A stretch of 64,000 nt of DNA, taken from NCBI GenBank assembly GCA_020746875.1, contig JAGTJL010000007.1, positions 434,001 through 498,000 of the forward strand, in the 5' to 3' direction. The notes under the pieces were generated by a model. That model was not told the origin of the DNA. It ran no database searches and saw only the letters and a list, made by a program, of their open reading frames with translations. This document shows, one piece after another, positions 33,202 to 44,961 of this stretch. This stretch comes from Rhexocercosporidium sp. MPI-PUGE-AT-0058 (Eukaryota; Ascomycota; Leotiomycetes; Helotiales). A program made the position numbers and the translations under genes. How positions within the stretch are numbered: the first letter of the stretch is position 1; each line of letters starts with the position of its first letter.

Positions 33202-36185
33202 TCAGTACTCAAAGTCATCATCGACCGCCGGCCCCTTACTCTTCGTCACACTCTCCTGCTTCCTATACATCTCGACAACCTGCCTCGAACTCGTCGCCAT
33301 ATCCGGCTTCTTGTCATCTCTAATCTTGATAAACCTCGGAAACCTCAAACTAATGCCCTTCTCACCCCCTCCCTCGAGACCCTCCTTACACCCTGCCTTA
33401 TACCTCGGACTGAGCGTCAGATCAGCAGTCTTAACCTCCCACACGACCTTCGGTTCGAACCAGACGTCAGGCTGGTGCGCGGTGCCGGACGAGTGCGAGT
33501 AGAAAGGTTTAGCGCGGTCGATGATCAGGGGGGAGAGTTCGGCGTGCAGGGAGAGGAGGAGGGCTTCTGAGAAGCCAGTCCCGATGTTGCAGATTGTTTC
33601 GTAGGTGTCGGTGGTGGGGTTGTGGCAGGCGAGGAGGAAGGCCCCGAAGACAGAGGTGCGTTTGCCTTTGCCGTGGTAGGCACCCAGGACGACGAGGTCG
33701 AGGGAGTCGCCTATGCCGGAGAGGTAGTCTTTTTTGATCTGGGTGGTGTGTGTTAGCGGCGTTCCGTTCACAGGGGCGAGGGAGCGATAAAGAGGGGGAA
33801 ATGTACCTTGAGCCAATTCCTACTTCGTTTGCTAGGCTCATAGGCGCTCTCAGCACCATCCAGCATCTTGACCATCAGACCCTCACATGAAGCCTTCACG
33901 CTCTCATCCAAGAACTGCTGTATATCATCGATCTCTTGGCCATCCATACAAGTAGCGAAAGTAAACTCGCCCTCTACAGGAATGAATGAATCATGTAAGA
34001 GTTCCCGACGCTCACGAAGAGATTTGCCAACTACGGCTTCACCATTCAAGAAGAGGAGGTCAAAAGCAAAAACGCAGACTTTGACTTTCACATCTTCGAT
34101 CTTGACATCCTTCTTCTTGCGGGTCATGAGTTGTTGGAAGGGGAGCACTTTCTTCTCAACGAGATCCCAAGCTACGGTCTCGCAGTCGAGGACGAAGCTC
34201 AGGGTGTCTGGCTTTACCCACGTGTTGAGCTTCGAGAGGATGTCGGGGTATTTCTTGGAGAGGTCTTCGGAGTTGCGGGAGAAGATTGCGGCGAGACCAC
34301 CAGTCTCTGTCTTTGTGGCTGCTGACGCCGGACCACGGTATTGTTGGGGTGAATCCTTTGCTACGTAGTGGATTTGAGCTCGCTCGCCGTCGTACTTATA
34401 CTCGCAAGTAAAGGTCTGGTTCTCGAATCGATCTAGGACTTCGGTGATAGCCTTGGTTGGTTTGGCCAACATGGGCTTGAGAGGCACACCTGGTTGGAGT
34501 TTGCAGTTGTCTCGAAGGTTAAAGATGCCGTGTTCTAACATTGCTGGGATGATCACATCGTAGCTCGGAAGTTCACTGCACAAGTCAGCATAAGTAAGAC
34601 CACCGCCGGAAAGAATTTACCTGTGAACAGCCTTCAATATTGCCTCTCCTTTGGCCAGTTGCTCTGTACTTGGAACATTTTCAGATCCCTTAGCTTCAAT
34701 CTCGTGGCATACCATAGCTTGCGCAAGCGAAACAAGCACAGTCTTCTCAGCAAGACCAAGACGTAGTTTTCCTTCAAGAAATCGTACAATAAACTTTGCC
34801 TCGCTTGCTCCACCCTTGTCCTTCGTGATGTCAACCTTACCAGGTGAGTTCAGATCAGCCGCTGCAAGTAGCTTCTTGATCAGATCAACTTTCCGTCCTT
34901 GAGCTCCATCTCCAGAGGTAGTAGCAACATCCATCAAGCCTTTGTGAACTGCTCGGATAGTCAAAGCCTTTGGTTTGAACATAACTGGTTGGTTGGCTCT
35001 GCTCTTGACAGCAACCAAGCCGAGATCACCAATTTGCTTCTGATCTTCCTTGATAATAGCCAAGCTACGACCGGTACTGCCACCAATAGCTTTCATGATC
35101 AACGACTCGCCGATTCCAAGTTCGATTCCAGCATAATCTGCCGCCAACTTATTGATCATAAGAAGAACGGTTGGCAGCATATCGTCCGGAGTCAGTCTCA
35201 GAACTTGTCGAAGGAACAGTGAACAGTGGGCTGCTATGATCAATCTCTTCGTAGTCATCTCGATAAGGGAGAAGGTTGTGCAGAGAGCTGCATAAGGTAC
35301 TGGCTCTCCAGGCTTCCAATCTGGATAGGGATCCTTGGCCTTAGACTTCAGTGTCGTTTGAATCTTCTCGCGAGCTTTGGCTGCAACCTCTGGCTTTTCA
35401 TCATCCTCGTCTTCCTCCAAATCTTCGTCAATCTCGGAGACTGAGGAAGCATTGGATGCTCTTCTCTTCGAACTTGAGCTGACTTCTTCAACCTCTTCCT
35501 CATCCTCTTCTTCTTTCTTGACTCCCTTCTTGCCATTCTTTGCTGGTGGTGGCATTGGTGTCTTCTTTGGAGCTGCCTTTGCCTTTGGTTTGGTCTCTGA
35601 TTCGGTCTTCGGCTCGGGTTTCGACTTGGGTGCAGATTTGGCTTCCACTCCATTCGCATTGCGACGGGGCCGCTTGACAACAGGTTCCTCATCATCGTCC
35701 TCTTCTTCCTCGACAACTTCTTTCTTGACTTTCTTCTTTTCTGACTTGACTTCCACGGGCGATGGGGATCTTGAACGCTTCTTAGTCTCTGCTGAGAATT
35801 ATGTTAGCACAAGCCATTGTCTGATGCGTTGGCCTCCATACTGGGTTCTGGCTTCGCATTCTCCTTCAAGTCAAAAACTTCCTCCTTCTTGACTGTGGGC
35901 TTGACTTCTGCATCCGACTCCTCGTCCTTCATCTCGGCATCCCCATCCTTCATCTCGGCATCCTCATCCTCCTTGGTCGCGCTGGAAGTCGGAGTGGCGC
36001 TTGCTTTGCTGGAGAAAGAAAGCTTCGTCTGCTTGGCCGGAGCATTCGTACCATTCGGTTTCCCAAAAAACTTTCTGATAGAGAGTACGTGTTAGCAGAA
36101 GCCCATAAAAACTTGGAAGTCTGACCCACCCCAAGGTGGTTTGGGAATCCTTGACAAACCCCAGCGTTGACTGTTTAGGAGGCAT
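33202..36185 (-). CDS. cdc9: ATP-dependent DNA ligase I (Cdc9-like)
   Basis: Five minus-strand exons (36130-36185, 35842-36074, 34621-35788, 33807-34575, 33202-33738) give about 920 residues. The N-terminus has a PCNA-interacting motif, QTTLGKFF, assembled across intron 1. A long acidic and Lys-rich disordered region follows. The DNA-binding domain runs from about residue 270 to 500, then the nucleotidyltransferase domain with the active-site lysine in EYKYDGERAQ, then the OB-fold domain. It seals Okazaki fragments and repair nicks. Intron 2 ends CAGCAG, so two acceptors 3 bp apart are usable. A frame with no stop extends 63 bases upstream of the ATG and looks like a mitochondrial presequence without an ATG (see findings). 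Confidence 0.95.
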
Positions 36186-36513
36186 CTTGAATAGTCTAAG
36201 AACCTGTCTCTGCGTAAATAGAGTCCCTATCAATCTTCGAGAAGCCACAATTGAGAATGAGAAGATTGTGGTTTTGGAGGTCTGATTTCATCGGGAGGTG
36301 TAGAAGACTGAGGCTTGGCCTTGTTGCTATCTGAAGGCAACAGTCGAGCTTGTCTTTGGGGGGTCGATAATTCCAGGCAGACCAGGTAGCTTGTTCTCGA
36401 GTCTTCTATTTTTGAGAGTTGTTGTTGGAGGAGGAGGAGGGATTAGAGAAGCGCAAACAAGGAATCAAAATACAGAATTGGAAAATACACAATGTAATCG
36501 AAGCCACTGCTCG

Positions 36514-36534
36514 TCGCGTCGCGTTGAACCGCGT
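36514..36534. promoter_or_regulatory. Cluster of MBF-like ACGCGN elements in a divergent promoter
   Basis: Three near-consecutive words, TCGCGT (36514), TCGCGT (36519) and CCGCGT (36529), read ACGCGA, ACGCGA and ACGCGG on the minus strand. They lie about 330 bp upstream of the ligase ATG. Yeasts control DNA ligase and other S-phase genes through MBF binding to ACGCGN, so these are plausible cell-cycle sites. The asparaginyl-tRNA synthetase lies on the other side. Confidence 0.45.
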
Positions 36535-36714
36535 AAATGGTTTCCAGTCAAGCCCGGGCCAGTCCTCTAAAATCCGATGGGTTTCGGCTACTGCCACACC
36601 CCCGAAGGAGGGGTGACTCAAAGCGGTGAGTCTTCAAAAGTAACAGCGTATCTCCCCCACCAAAAAGTCAAGAATTGTCAATTGAGAACAACAAACCCCC
36701 AAAAACCTACCAAC

Positions 36715-38529
36715 ATGGCCGCAGTACAAGAACTCGCAAGCCGAGTCAAGATGGATACGATATACGTCGACACAGATGCCGGTACAGACGACCAGACTGC
36801 GACTGGAGAAGAGTCGAAACCATACAAGTCGCTGGCATACGCCTACATTCAACAGGGTGGCAGTGAGGGCAAGACATACCAATCGCGCGCCTCTATAACT
36901 GGCGCAGTCAGTGCGGATGGGGATCCAGCAGAGAGATTGATCTGGAAAGAGCCTGCAAAAGCTGCTGTGAAGAAGGCTGTTGGCGCATTGGATGCACACA
37001 AGAAGAAGGTCCTGAAACAACAACAACAAGCTGCACAGGAGGAGGAGAAGGAGAAGGCACGTCTCAAGACCCTCGAAGATGCAAAGAAGATTGTCCTCAC
37101 AGAAGATTCGGCTCTGCCAAAGGCTGTCAAGATCACAATTGGAGACAAGAACGTTGAATTGGGCGAGGGAGAGGTCAAGGGCACTCGGGTCAAGGTTTCT
37201 GGCCGCATACACAGACTACGACAACAAAAACAAGCAACCTTCCTTACATTGATCGATGGATATGGACATCTACAGTGTGTAATCTCTGGTAACTTGACCA
37301 AGACCTACGAGGCTCTCACTTTCGCTCAGGGCACTTCCTTGACGCTTTACGGAGAGATGCGAAAGGTTCTGGCTGGTCAAACTGCTCCCGATGATCGTGA
37401 ACTTCACGTTGATTACTACAAAGTCATTGGCGCAAGTCCCTCCGATTCAGATGCAATCACCAACAGAGTCTCGGCTCAACAAGACCCATGGGAGTCGGCC
37501 ATGTTGGACAACCGTCATTTGGTCCTTCGCGGAGATACCGCATCGTCAGTCATGAAGGTTCGGTCTGCTGTTGAGTGGGCTTTCGCAAAGGCATATAGAG
37601 AGCTTCGCTTCACCAAGATTAGTCCTCCAGCTTTTGTCCAGACACAAGTTGAAGGTGGATCAACACTTTTCGAATTGGATTACTACGGAGAGAAGACATA
37701 TCTGACTCAATCATCTCAATTGTACCTCGAGACCGGTCTACCAAGTCTCGGAAACGTTTACTGCATTGAGAAGTCCTTTCGTGCCGAAAAGTCGTTGACT
37801 CGTCGTCATTTGTCCGAATATACCCACGTTGAGGCCGAGCTTGATTTCATTGATTTTGACGACTTGCTTGATCACTTGGAGGAGATGATAAGCAGAGTCA
37901 TCACCACAATTCTTGAGGATAAGGAGATCGCAGGCTACATCAAGGAGCTCAACCCCGAATTCCAACCTCCTTCAAGGCCATTTAAGAGAATGAGATACTC
38001 TGACGCCATCGACTGGTTGAACGCTCAAGATCCTCCCATCCTCAACGAAGAAGGCAACCCTCATGTATTCGGAGACGATATCGCCGAGGCAGCCGAGCGA
38101 AAAATGACCGACATCATCAATCTCCCCATCCTCCTAACCCATTTCCCAGTAGAAATCAAGGCTTTCTACATGAAGAAGGATCCTTTGGACCCACGTGTCA
38201 CGGAGAGTGTTGATGTCCTTATGCCAGGCGTTGGAGAGATTGTTGGTGGTTCCATGAGAATGGAGGGGTATGAGGAGTTGATGGATGCGTATAAGAGAGA
38301 GGGTATCTCGCCAAAGGAGTACTACTGGTATACGGAGCAGCGAAAGTGAGTCCCCTTCATTCCCCCTAATCTCCAAAGCAATAGTGGCCAACCAAATCAC
38401 AGGTATGGTACTTCTCCCCATGGTGGTTACGGATTGGGTCTCGAGCGCTTCATCGCCTGGATCTGCAAGCAGCACTCTGTCCGTACTTGCTGTTTGTATC
38501 CTCGCTTCATGGGTCGCTGTAAGCCGTAA
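36715..38529 (+). CDS. DED81: Asparaginyl-tRNA synthetase, cytoplasmic type
   Basis: Two exons (36715-38345, 38403-38529; intron GTGAGT...CACAG) give 585 residues. After a Lys/Glu-rich N-terminal extension, the OB-fold anticodon-binding domain begins near [13 protein letters not shown]. The class IIb catalytic domain has motif 2 in [20 protein letters not shown] and motif 3 in [19 protein letters not shown] marks AsnRS rather than AspRS, which has SPQ at this point. It charges tRNA-Asn for cytosolic translation. The ATG at 36715 gives [12 protein letters not shown]; an in-frame ATG at 36577 would add 46 residues but has a weak context and an atypical sequence. The gene is divergent from DNA ligase. 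Confidence 0.93.
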
Positions 38530-41310
38530 ATATTTTGCTGCATGTCTTGTTCGCCAGCGGAACAACAGCTCTGTACCGTAGTCGGCAGTATTTGCGGAAA
38601 ATGCGTGGTCAGTCAGATGAATAGATTTGCTCTGCTTTTACTTCTCGGGATAGCGATAATGATAACATCTCATGCTTTCGTCGTTATATAATTGCAGACC
38701 TACCGGTGTTTTCTCATCGTCCTCTATTCCTACCACGGTACTAGCTTAGCCTTCACTCGTGCTCATGAATCATTTAGAAATACCGATGTCAAAATCTCTC
38801 ACTTTCTAACCCTCGGCACCGGCCGATGAAACGCATACAAGGCATGAACGCCCCAAGTAAAACCACACTCTTCTGCTTCCTGTACTGTAGATCTCACAAC
38901 TCGGCCCATCATCCCGATTCACCGCTCCCACCGACCTGCCAATTCAGGACAATTTCTTCCTGCCTTCCTTTCTTTCTTTGAGAATTGTCCTCGGAGGAAT
39001 TTCGTAAAATAAAATAGAAACACGTTTTGAAAGGGACATGGAGGAAGAAAAAGGGGTTCACAGAACGCAGGGGTGCCGCCGCGTCTGCGCGTCTGAGATA
39101 AAGTCCGATGCCATGGGGTGGGATGGGATGTGCTCCACTTTTATTGTGAGATAGATAGATGGAGGGCAAGGGTCTGTGCGAGGGAGTGATATTGGGATGT
39201 CCCTTTTTTTTTTCCTTCTTTTTTTTTCTTTTTATGTGGTAGCTATTGAAAGGAGATGTGATGTTTAGCATTATTCTGGGGATTTTGCTTCATTGATGAT
39301 GATGTCTGAAGACAGATTGATATGTCTTGAGATGTTCTGGAACAGACGGGATGATGGGATGGAAGCGAGGAAGGACGAGATGTTGGCTGTGAGGTGAGGA
39401 AGCGGAAACGGAAACGTCGGCAGGGGTCAGGGGGAGGGGTTGAATCTGATTCGGGTTGATGAACCGGCCCAGCCAGGTGGTGAAGGGGAGTTGAAACAGT
39501 AAATCGGTTAACCTCGAACGTTTGAATATGGATCTGGATCTGAATCTGAGGCAGGAGTTGAGATGGGATGGAGGGACTGGATGGACAGATAGTTGGATGG
39601 ATGGATGTTGTGAGTGATATTTGAGTTTGTCGCTTGGGAGGCTGGCTCTGGCGAGTTATGCCATTGATCTTCATATGATTCGCGCCATGTAGACAAATAA
39701 GGAAATCGACACAGTGATAGACCTGAATAGGGGCTTCAGACTTATGGTAAAGTTTTGAATGATGGAAAAGAATTTTGACTTGAACGAGAACACGCTGTGG
39801 GAGAGTTAAGACAACAATTTTGCATTATTTTGTGATACTGCTGTTCCTTGGACGGAGTCTGCAATCGCTTCGTCTAACTTGAGGAGTTTGGCTGTGGTGG
39901 ATTCAGACGGTGTCTCTAACTTGACGTTGTCTCGTGAGATGGGATGATACTGAGGCGAAGTGAGGCGAGGCACGGTTGTTGAGTTCTTGAGTCAGGAGAT
40001 TGCCACTGCCAGATATTAGGAATAGTACCGATTGACTGCCGGCGCTGTGTTGTAAAGAGTGCTATCAAGTAAAGCTATGAGTCTCGGGTTTTAAAACATC
40101 AGTTGAACTGGATGCAGCTGCAATCATGGTCCGACTGACGCCCCAATATAAATGTCAAATCACCCTGATGGACCTTGTCAGTGCCCCTGTCTTGGAAGAA
40201 GAGGCAATGGTTTTTCACTTATTGGTGCAACTACCCCACGGCAACACACCTTTATAGTTGTATCTACATGTTCAAAGTCGTAATGATCGTAATCATAATA
40301 TTTTCACCCTGTGTAACAGACTCAAAGCTCAATCGCTCCCTCACTTAGACAGATCAGATCCAAGGCATCCCGCTGATTGGACGCCGTGCTATTTTAAAAA
40401 CATTCCCATCAGTCAGGAGCGGCCCAGCCAGTCAGTCCAGCCAGTCCAGCCAGGCCAGTCATTCCATCCCCTGTTCGCGCTAGGCCACACGCAGCTAGCG
40501 GCGTCTCTCCTGGCACCCTCTGAAATTGCAGCTCCTCCCCTTTTGGACAGCCGCCGCGCCCATCAGCCAATTCCGTATTGCTTCCTCTCAGACCAACTAA
40601 CTTCTCCTTCTTCTCCTTCTTCACCCTCACTCTCACTCTCACTTCCATCCTCCTCCTCCTCCTATTCCTTCACCTCTTTTGCTTCAACCAGCTTCTTCTT
40701 GACTGCTGCTTCAGTAGTCAATCACACACTCATTAGCTGCTCTTCTTTGCTGCTTCGCTTTCCATTCCACTTCTTCCCGCCCAATTCAATTTACATTATA
40801 CCTCTTTATTCAGGATCCCCTAGTCCAACCACTACGCTCGCTCAATTCGGCACATTCTCCCCATTCTTTGTTCTACAACACTATTGCATCAACCCAGAGC
40901 CTTCTTCGATCGATATCCTCCTCGACTGAAGTCTTCGAAGTCCGAACTCGATTCCAAATCGCCGTGTTGTTCGCTTCCACTTCGGCCTGCAAACTTGTAT
41001 ACATACTACGGATACTTAATTTATACGAGGACTTGTTTATATCAAACATTCTACCGGCTGCCCACCTTCGATCCCTAATCAACCCCGCGAATTGAAACCG
41101 ACGGACAGGCTTTGTTTGCAACGGACACTTTCAATCGACTGCAGTTGCTCGATCGATCGCTCGCTCTTTCACCCCGACCAATTCACGACGATTGCTCGTT
41201 GCCTTCAATACCACAACTAGTGCCTTCTTTGGCACTCCTAATCCTTCAAAACGGCTGTACTATCATCACTTGTGCGGGACAGCGTTGTCCTGCCACCTCA
41301 TCTTCCCGGG
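38530..41310. other. Intergenic region and probable long leader of the Nrd1-like gene
   Basis: This 2.8-kb stretch has no supported gene. T runs and GATG repeats lie at 39200-39610. From about 40560 to the next ATG it is strongly CT-rich, as in leaders of highly expressed fungal genes. A 223-codon frame at 40258-40929 is low in complexity and probably leader. Confidence 0.55.
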
Positions 41311-43782
41311 ATGCAGGAAATACAGACACAAAATGCCCAGAATGGGCCAGGTGCTGCGACTGCTAGCAGATTCCCGGGCCATGCCTCGAAGCCTTCCAAC
41401 AGTGATACCGGTTTCTCCCATGGTGCCTACAGCTCCAATCAGTTCTCGATGGGCGGCTATGGTGACAGACATCCGCGGAGAGCGAACATTCCTTCCATCA
41501 ATACCCAGCCTATGAATCAACAAGGTCAGAATGATATGGCAACTCCTGGTACCGCCTTTGACATGCAGTTCACTCCCTTGCTTCCTTCCCAGCTCCTGCT
41601 TGGCTCTCCGTTCCAGCCAGGCACGCCCGCCGCATTTCAGAGCCCCCAATTCCAGAACTACGCCACGTTCCAGCAACACAACCAGCAGCAGCAACAACAG
41701 CAGCAACAGCAGAACATGGGTCCGCTCTCTCCTCAACTCTACCAGACCCTTGTTTCTCCCTCGACCTATGGTGCTCCTCAATTCTACAACCCCCAATCCC
41801 CAACAGGTGGATTTGCGAACTTGAACAATCAGATGGGCCAGATGCAGATCCAGCCATCTTCCCCGGTGCAAATGTCTCCTGGTTTGGTTTCGGGCACAAG
41901 TAGGACCGTATACTTGGGAAACATTCCCCCGGAGACATCTGCTGAGGAGATCTTGGGACATGTGCGAAGCGGACAAATCGAATCTGTCAGACTTCTGCCA
42001 GACAAGAACTGTGCTTTCATTTCATTCTTGGATGGAAGCTCTGCCACACATTTCCATTCTGATGCTATCTTGAAGAAGCTTTCTATCCGCGGTCAGGATA
42101 TCAAGGTTGGATGGGGTAAGCCCTCGCAGGTGCCAACTTCTGTCGCTCTGGCTGTTCAGCAATCAGGTGCTTCCAGAAATGTGTACTTGGGCAACCTTGA
42201 GGAAACCGTTTCCGAGGATGAGCTCCGTGAGGATTTGAGCAAGTTTGGACCGATCGACACCGTCAAGATTGTCCGTGAAAAGGCAATCGGGTTTGTTCAC
42301 TTCCTCTCCATTGGTAATGCCATCAAGGCCGTGGCACAGCTTCCACAAGAGCCAAAGTGGCAGTCACCACGCCGTGTTTACTACGGCAAGGATCGATGCG
42401 CATATGTCTCCAAGACTCAACAGCAGAACGCTGCCCAGTACCTTGGTATTGCTCCTGGATACGCCCATGTGCTCAACGGAGCTGATCGGGATTTGATCTC
42501 CAACGCTTTGGCTCAACAATCCGTAGCTGCTGCAGCGGTTGCCACCACTGCTGGAGGAATCAATAACCTCGGGAACAGAACTGTTTACCTTGGGAACATC
42601 CACCCCGAAACCACCATTGAAGAGATTTGTAACGTTGTTAGAGGTGGACTTTTGCACCACATTCGATATATACCCGACAAGCACATCTGCTTTGTCACAT
42701 TTATTGACCCTACTTCCGCAGCTTCTTTCTACGCCTTGAGCAATTTGCAGGGCCTAATGATTCACAACAGGAGATTGAAGATTGGTTGGGGAAAGCACTC
42801 TGGTGCACTTCCGGCTGCTATTGCTCTTGCTGTTAGTGGTGGTGCTTCACGAAACGTCTATGTTGGAAACTTGGATGAATCCTGGACTGAGGAGAGGCTG
42901 AGACAGGACTTCTCTGAGTATGGTGAGATTGAGCTTATTAACACTCTTCGAGAGAAGAGCTGTGCATTCGTCAACTTCACCAACATCGCCAATGCTATCA
43001 AGGCAATTGAGGCAGTCCGAGGCAAGGATGATTACAGACGATTCAAGGTCAACTTCGGCAAGGATCGTTGTGGAAACCCTCCTCGTCAAGTGCAGCAGTC
43101 TCAACAGTCCCCTCGCAACGATGGTGTGAACTCGCCTCCTCCAAACAGCGGTGGTCTTCAACCCAGCCAGAACGGTAGCTCGCCAACCAACTCCCAAGCC
43201 CCAGGATCTGCCAACGGTAGCGCGACTTTCCCAGCCCAAACTCCTTCGACAATTCTCAACGCGGGTAGCAACAACCCACTGACAATGTACCTGAACCAAG
43301 TATCACAGCAAGCTCATCAACAACAACAGCAACAGCTTGACCCATACTCGGTAGCTCAACTGCAACAGCAGCAACAACAGGTCCTCATTGCTCAGCAAAA
43401 TGCTCTGTATGGAAATGCTTCCCAGAACCTTGATGCTCTTGACATCCCCAACAGTCAAGGTATGGGACATCAGCAATCTGCAAGCATCAATGGGTTCCAG
43501 AACGGGAATTCCGCAGCTCCTACCATGAATGGTCTTCTTGCACCAGCACGCAGCCAACACAACCGTGCTGTCAGCTTGCCAGTATTTGCTCAGCAAATCC
43601 AGGAGAACGGAAGTCAAAATGGAGACCAACAGAGACGTGGACACCAATACCAAAGCTCCTTCTCGGGACTTGGTAATGGTAACGGATACTCGAACGGGTA
43701 CGGACTCGCCATTCAAGACAACTCGGGCATGAACATGAATGGATTGAACGGTTGGGCAGAGGAAGAGGTTGTTGGCAACTAA
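41311..43782 (+). CDS. nrd1: Four-RRM RNA-binding protein, S. pombe Nrd1-like
   Basis: An intronless frame of 823 residues from ATG 41311 ([11 protein letters not shown]). Four RNA-recognition motifs start near residues 197 ([11 protein letters not shown]), 288 ([11 protein letters not shown]), 422 ([12 protein letters not shown]) and 513 ([12 protein letters not shown]). RRM1/2 and RRM3/4 form similar pairs, suggesting an internal duplication. Each pair ends in a GWGK or FGKDRC block. The flanks are Gln-rich: a CAG/CAA run near residue 130 and several more after residue 660. The layout matches fission-yeast Nrd1 (Msa2), which binds and stabilises mRNAs and represses premature sexual differentiation. 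RNP1 sequences such as KNCAFISFL and KSCAFVNFT are intact. The long CT-rich leader suggests translational control. Confidence 0.9.
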   Translation: MQEIQTQNAQNGPGAATASRFPGHASKPSNSDTGFSHGAYSSNQFSMGGYGDRHPRRANIPSINTQPMNQQGQNDMATPGTAFDMQFTPLLPSQLLLGSPFQPGTPAAFQSPQFQNYATFQQHNQQQQQQQQQQNMGPLSPQLYQTLVSPSTYGAPQFYNPQSPTGGFANLNNQMGQMQIQPSSPVQMSPGLVSGTSRTVYLGNIPPETSAEEILGHVRSGQIESVRLLPDKNCAFISFLDGSSATHFHSDAILKKLSIRGQDIKVGWGKPSQVPTSVALAVQQSGASRNVYLGNLEETVSEDELREDLSKFGPIDTVKIVREKAIGFVHFLSIGNAIKAVAQLPQEPKWQSPRRVYYGKDRCAYVSKTQQQNAAQYLGIAPGYAHVLNGADRDLISNALAQQSVAAAAVATTAGGINNLGNRTVYLGNIHPETTIEEICNVVRGGLLHHIRYIPDKHICFVTFIDPTSAASFYALSNLQGLMIHNRRLKIGWGKHSGALPAAIALAVSGGASRNVYVGNLDESWTEERLRQDFSEYGEIELINTLREKSCAFVNFTNIANAIKAIEAVRGKDDYRRFKVNFGKDRCGNPPRQVQQSQQSPRNDGVNSPPPNSGGLQPSQNGSSPTNSQAPGSANGSATFPAQTPSTILNAGSNNPLTMYLNQVSQQAHQQQQQQLDPYSVAQLQQQQQQVLIAQQNALYGNASQNLDALDIPNSQGMGHQQSASINGFQNGNSAAPTMNGLLAPARSQHNRAVSLPVFAQQIQENGSQNGDQQRRGHQYQSSFSGLGNGNGYSNGYGLAIQDNSGMNMNGLNGWAEEEVVGN

Positions 43783-44961
43783 GTGGCTACAAACAAGGAA
43801 GAGAGAAGAGCTATGGGGTTTGGGGAGCTTGGATACATGCATTGATATTATGTTGTAATACCTTTCTTCTTCACTGTGTTTGCTTATTTCATTCCAATTT
43901 CATTCTTTTGCGTTCACATTTCCATTTCATTTATTGCAGAAGCTCTTCTCTTTTTTGGATTGCAGCTATTCGTTCACTCGTTGCTCTTCGAGCTGATTTT
44001 TCTTGGTTTTTGTTGTCTACTCTGTTGCGTTGTGCTTTGCTTTGCTGGGTCTAGATTTAATTTATCTAGCTTACTAGCTAGCTGTGCATGCGATGGACTT
44101 CCTGGAGATAGGAGAAGGATGAGAGGATGAGGAAAAGTAAGAATCGTGATGGCCTGAGTGGGAGACGGCAGTAGCAAGGCTTTCACGTGTATTTGTAAGG
44201 ACGGATGTACTGCTGGCGAAGGAATGGAATCCAGTGAATACATGGGTCAAGAGATGGCATTGATCGATCTATTACAATGGATGCGTAGAATCTGAATGGA
44301 TATTCGTTCACTCACCGGGACATTGTTCGCACCTTTCCTGCATATCTAGTCTGTGTTGTGAAGTAACTTTAGACGGCCTATGTTTCCCCAGTAGAATAGT
44401 ACAGTGACAGATATCAGTTGTGAAGTAAATTAGTGACGAAACTGCCGAAAACAATGACAGTGACCAGTATAATGACTGTTGAAAGATTAGTATATTTCTG
44501 TCTTCTAGAATAGAACTTCGGAATGCTGGAAGTGAGTTAAGGAGCGTTGGTGAGAAGGGCTGAAGTAGACGAGCGATGGCCGGAGGCTGGAGGCGGATGA
44601 GACTGAACAACTGCAGCCGAAGGCCATTGAGCAACTAGACGACCGAGGGTGTGCCAACTGTTGTATTAGTTGAGCTTCAATACAGCTTCAGTTGCGAGCA
44701 GAATATTACAGTACTATTTACGGAGTTGTGAAGATGTAGCGCTGCAACAAGTACTAATTAACGGGTCAGAAGCTCAAAGTCCCCAAGCGGTGTACATTTA
44801 GCATCTCCTCTCAGCCAGCCAGTCCGTAGTCCTCAGGCCGCTCCACCAAGACGCACTTCCGGCCCTCAAAAGCCGACATTTTAGTATTTCATTTATATCA
44901 CCAAATAAGCAAAAACCCAGCACATCTCACCACTGAATTCACCACTCAGTTTGGTTAAACA
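43783..44961. other. 3' flank of the Nrd1-like gene
   Basis: Starts with the T-rich 3' untranslated region of the RNA-binding protein gene. The remaining 800 bp up to the tRNA gene hold nothing I can identify. Confidence 0.5.

Noticed and set aside
36577..36714. N-terminal extension of asparaginyl-tRNA synthetase from an upstream in-frame ATG
   Set aside because: Poor start context and a sequence without clear presequence character; the ATG at 36715 is preferred.
39243..39674. A 143-codon minus-strand frame
   Set aside because: Built from GATG and GGAT simple repeats; not protein-like.
40258..40929. A 223-codon plus-strand open frame upstream of the Nrd1-like gene
   Set aside because: Composition is Ser/Pro low complexity from CT-rich DNA and it overlaps the likely leader; no family resemblance.
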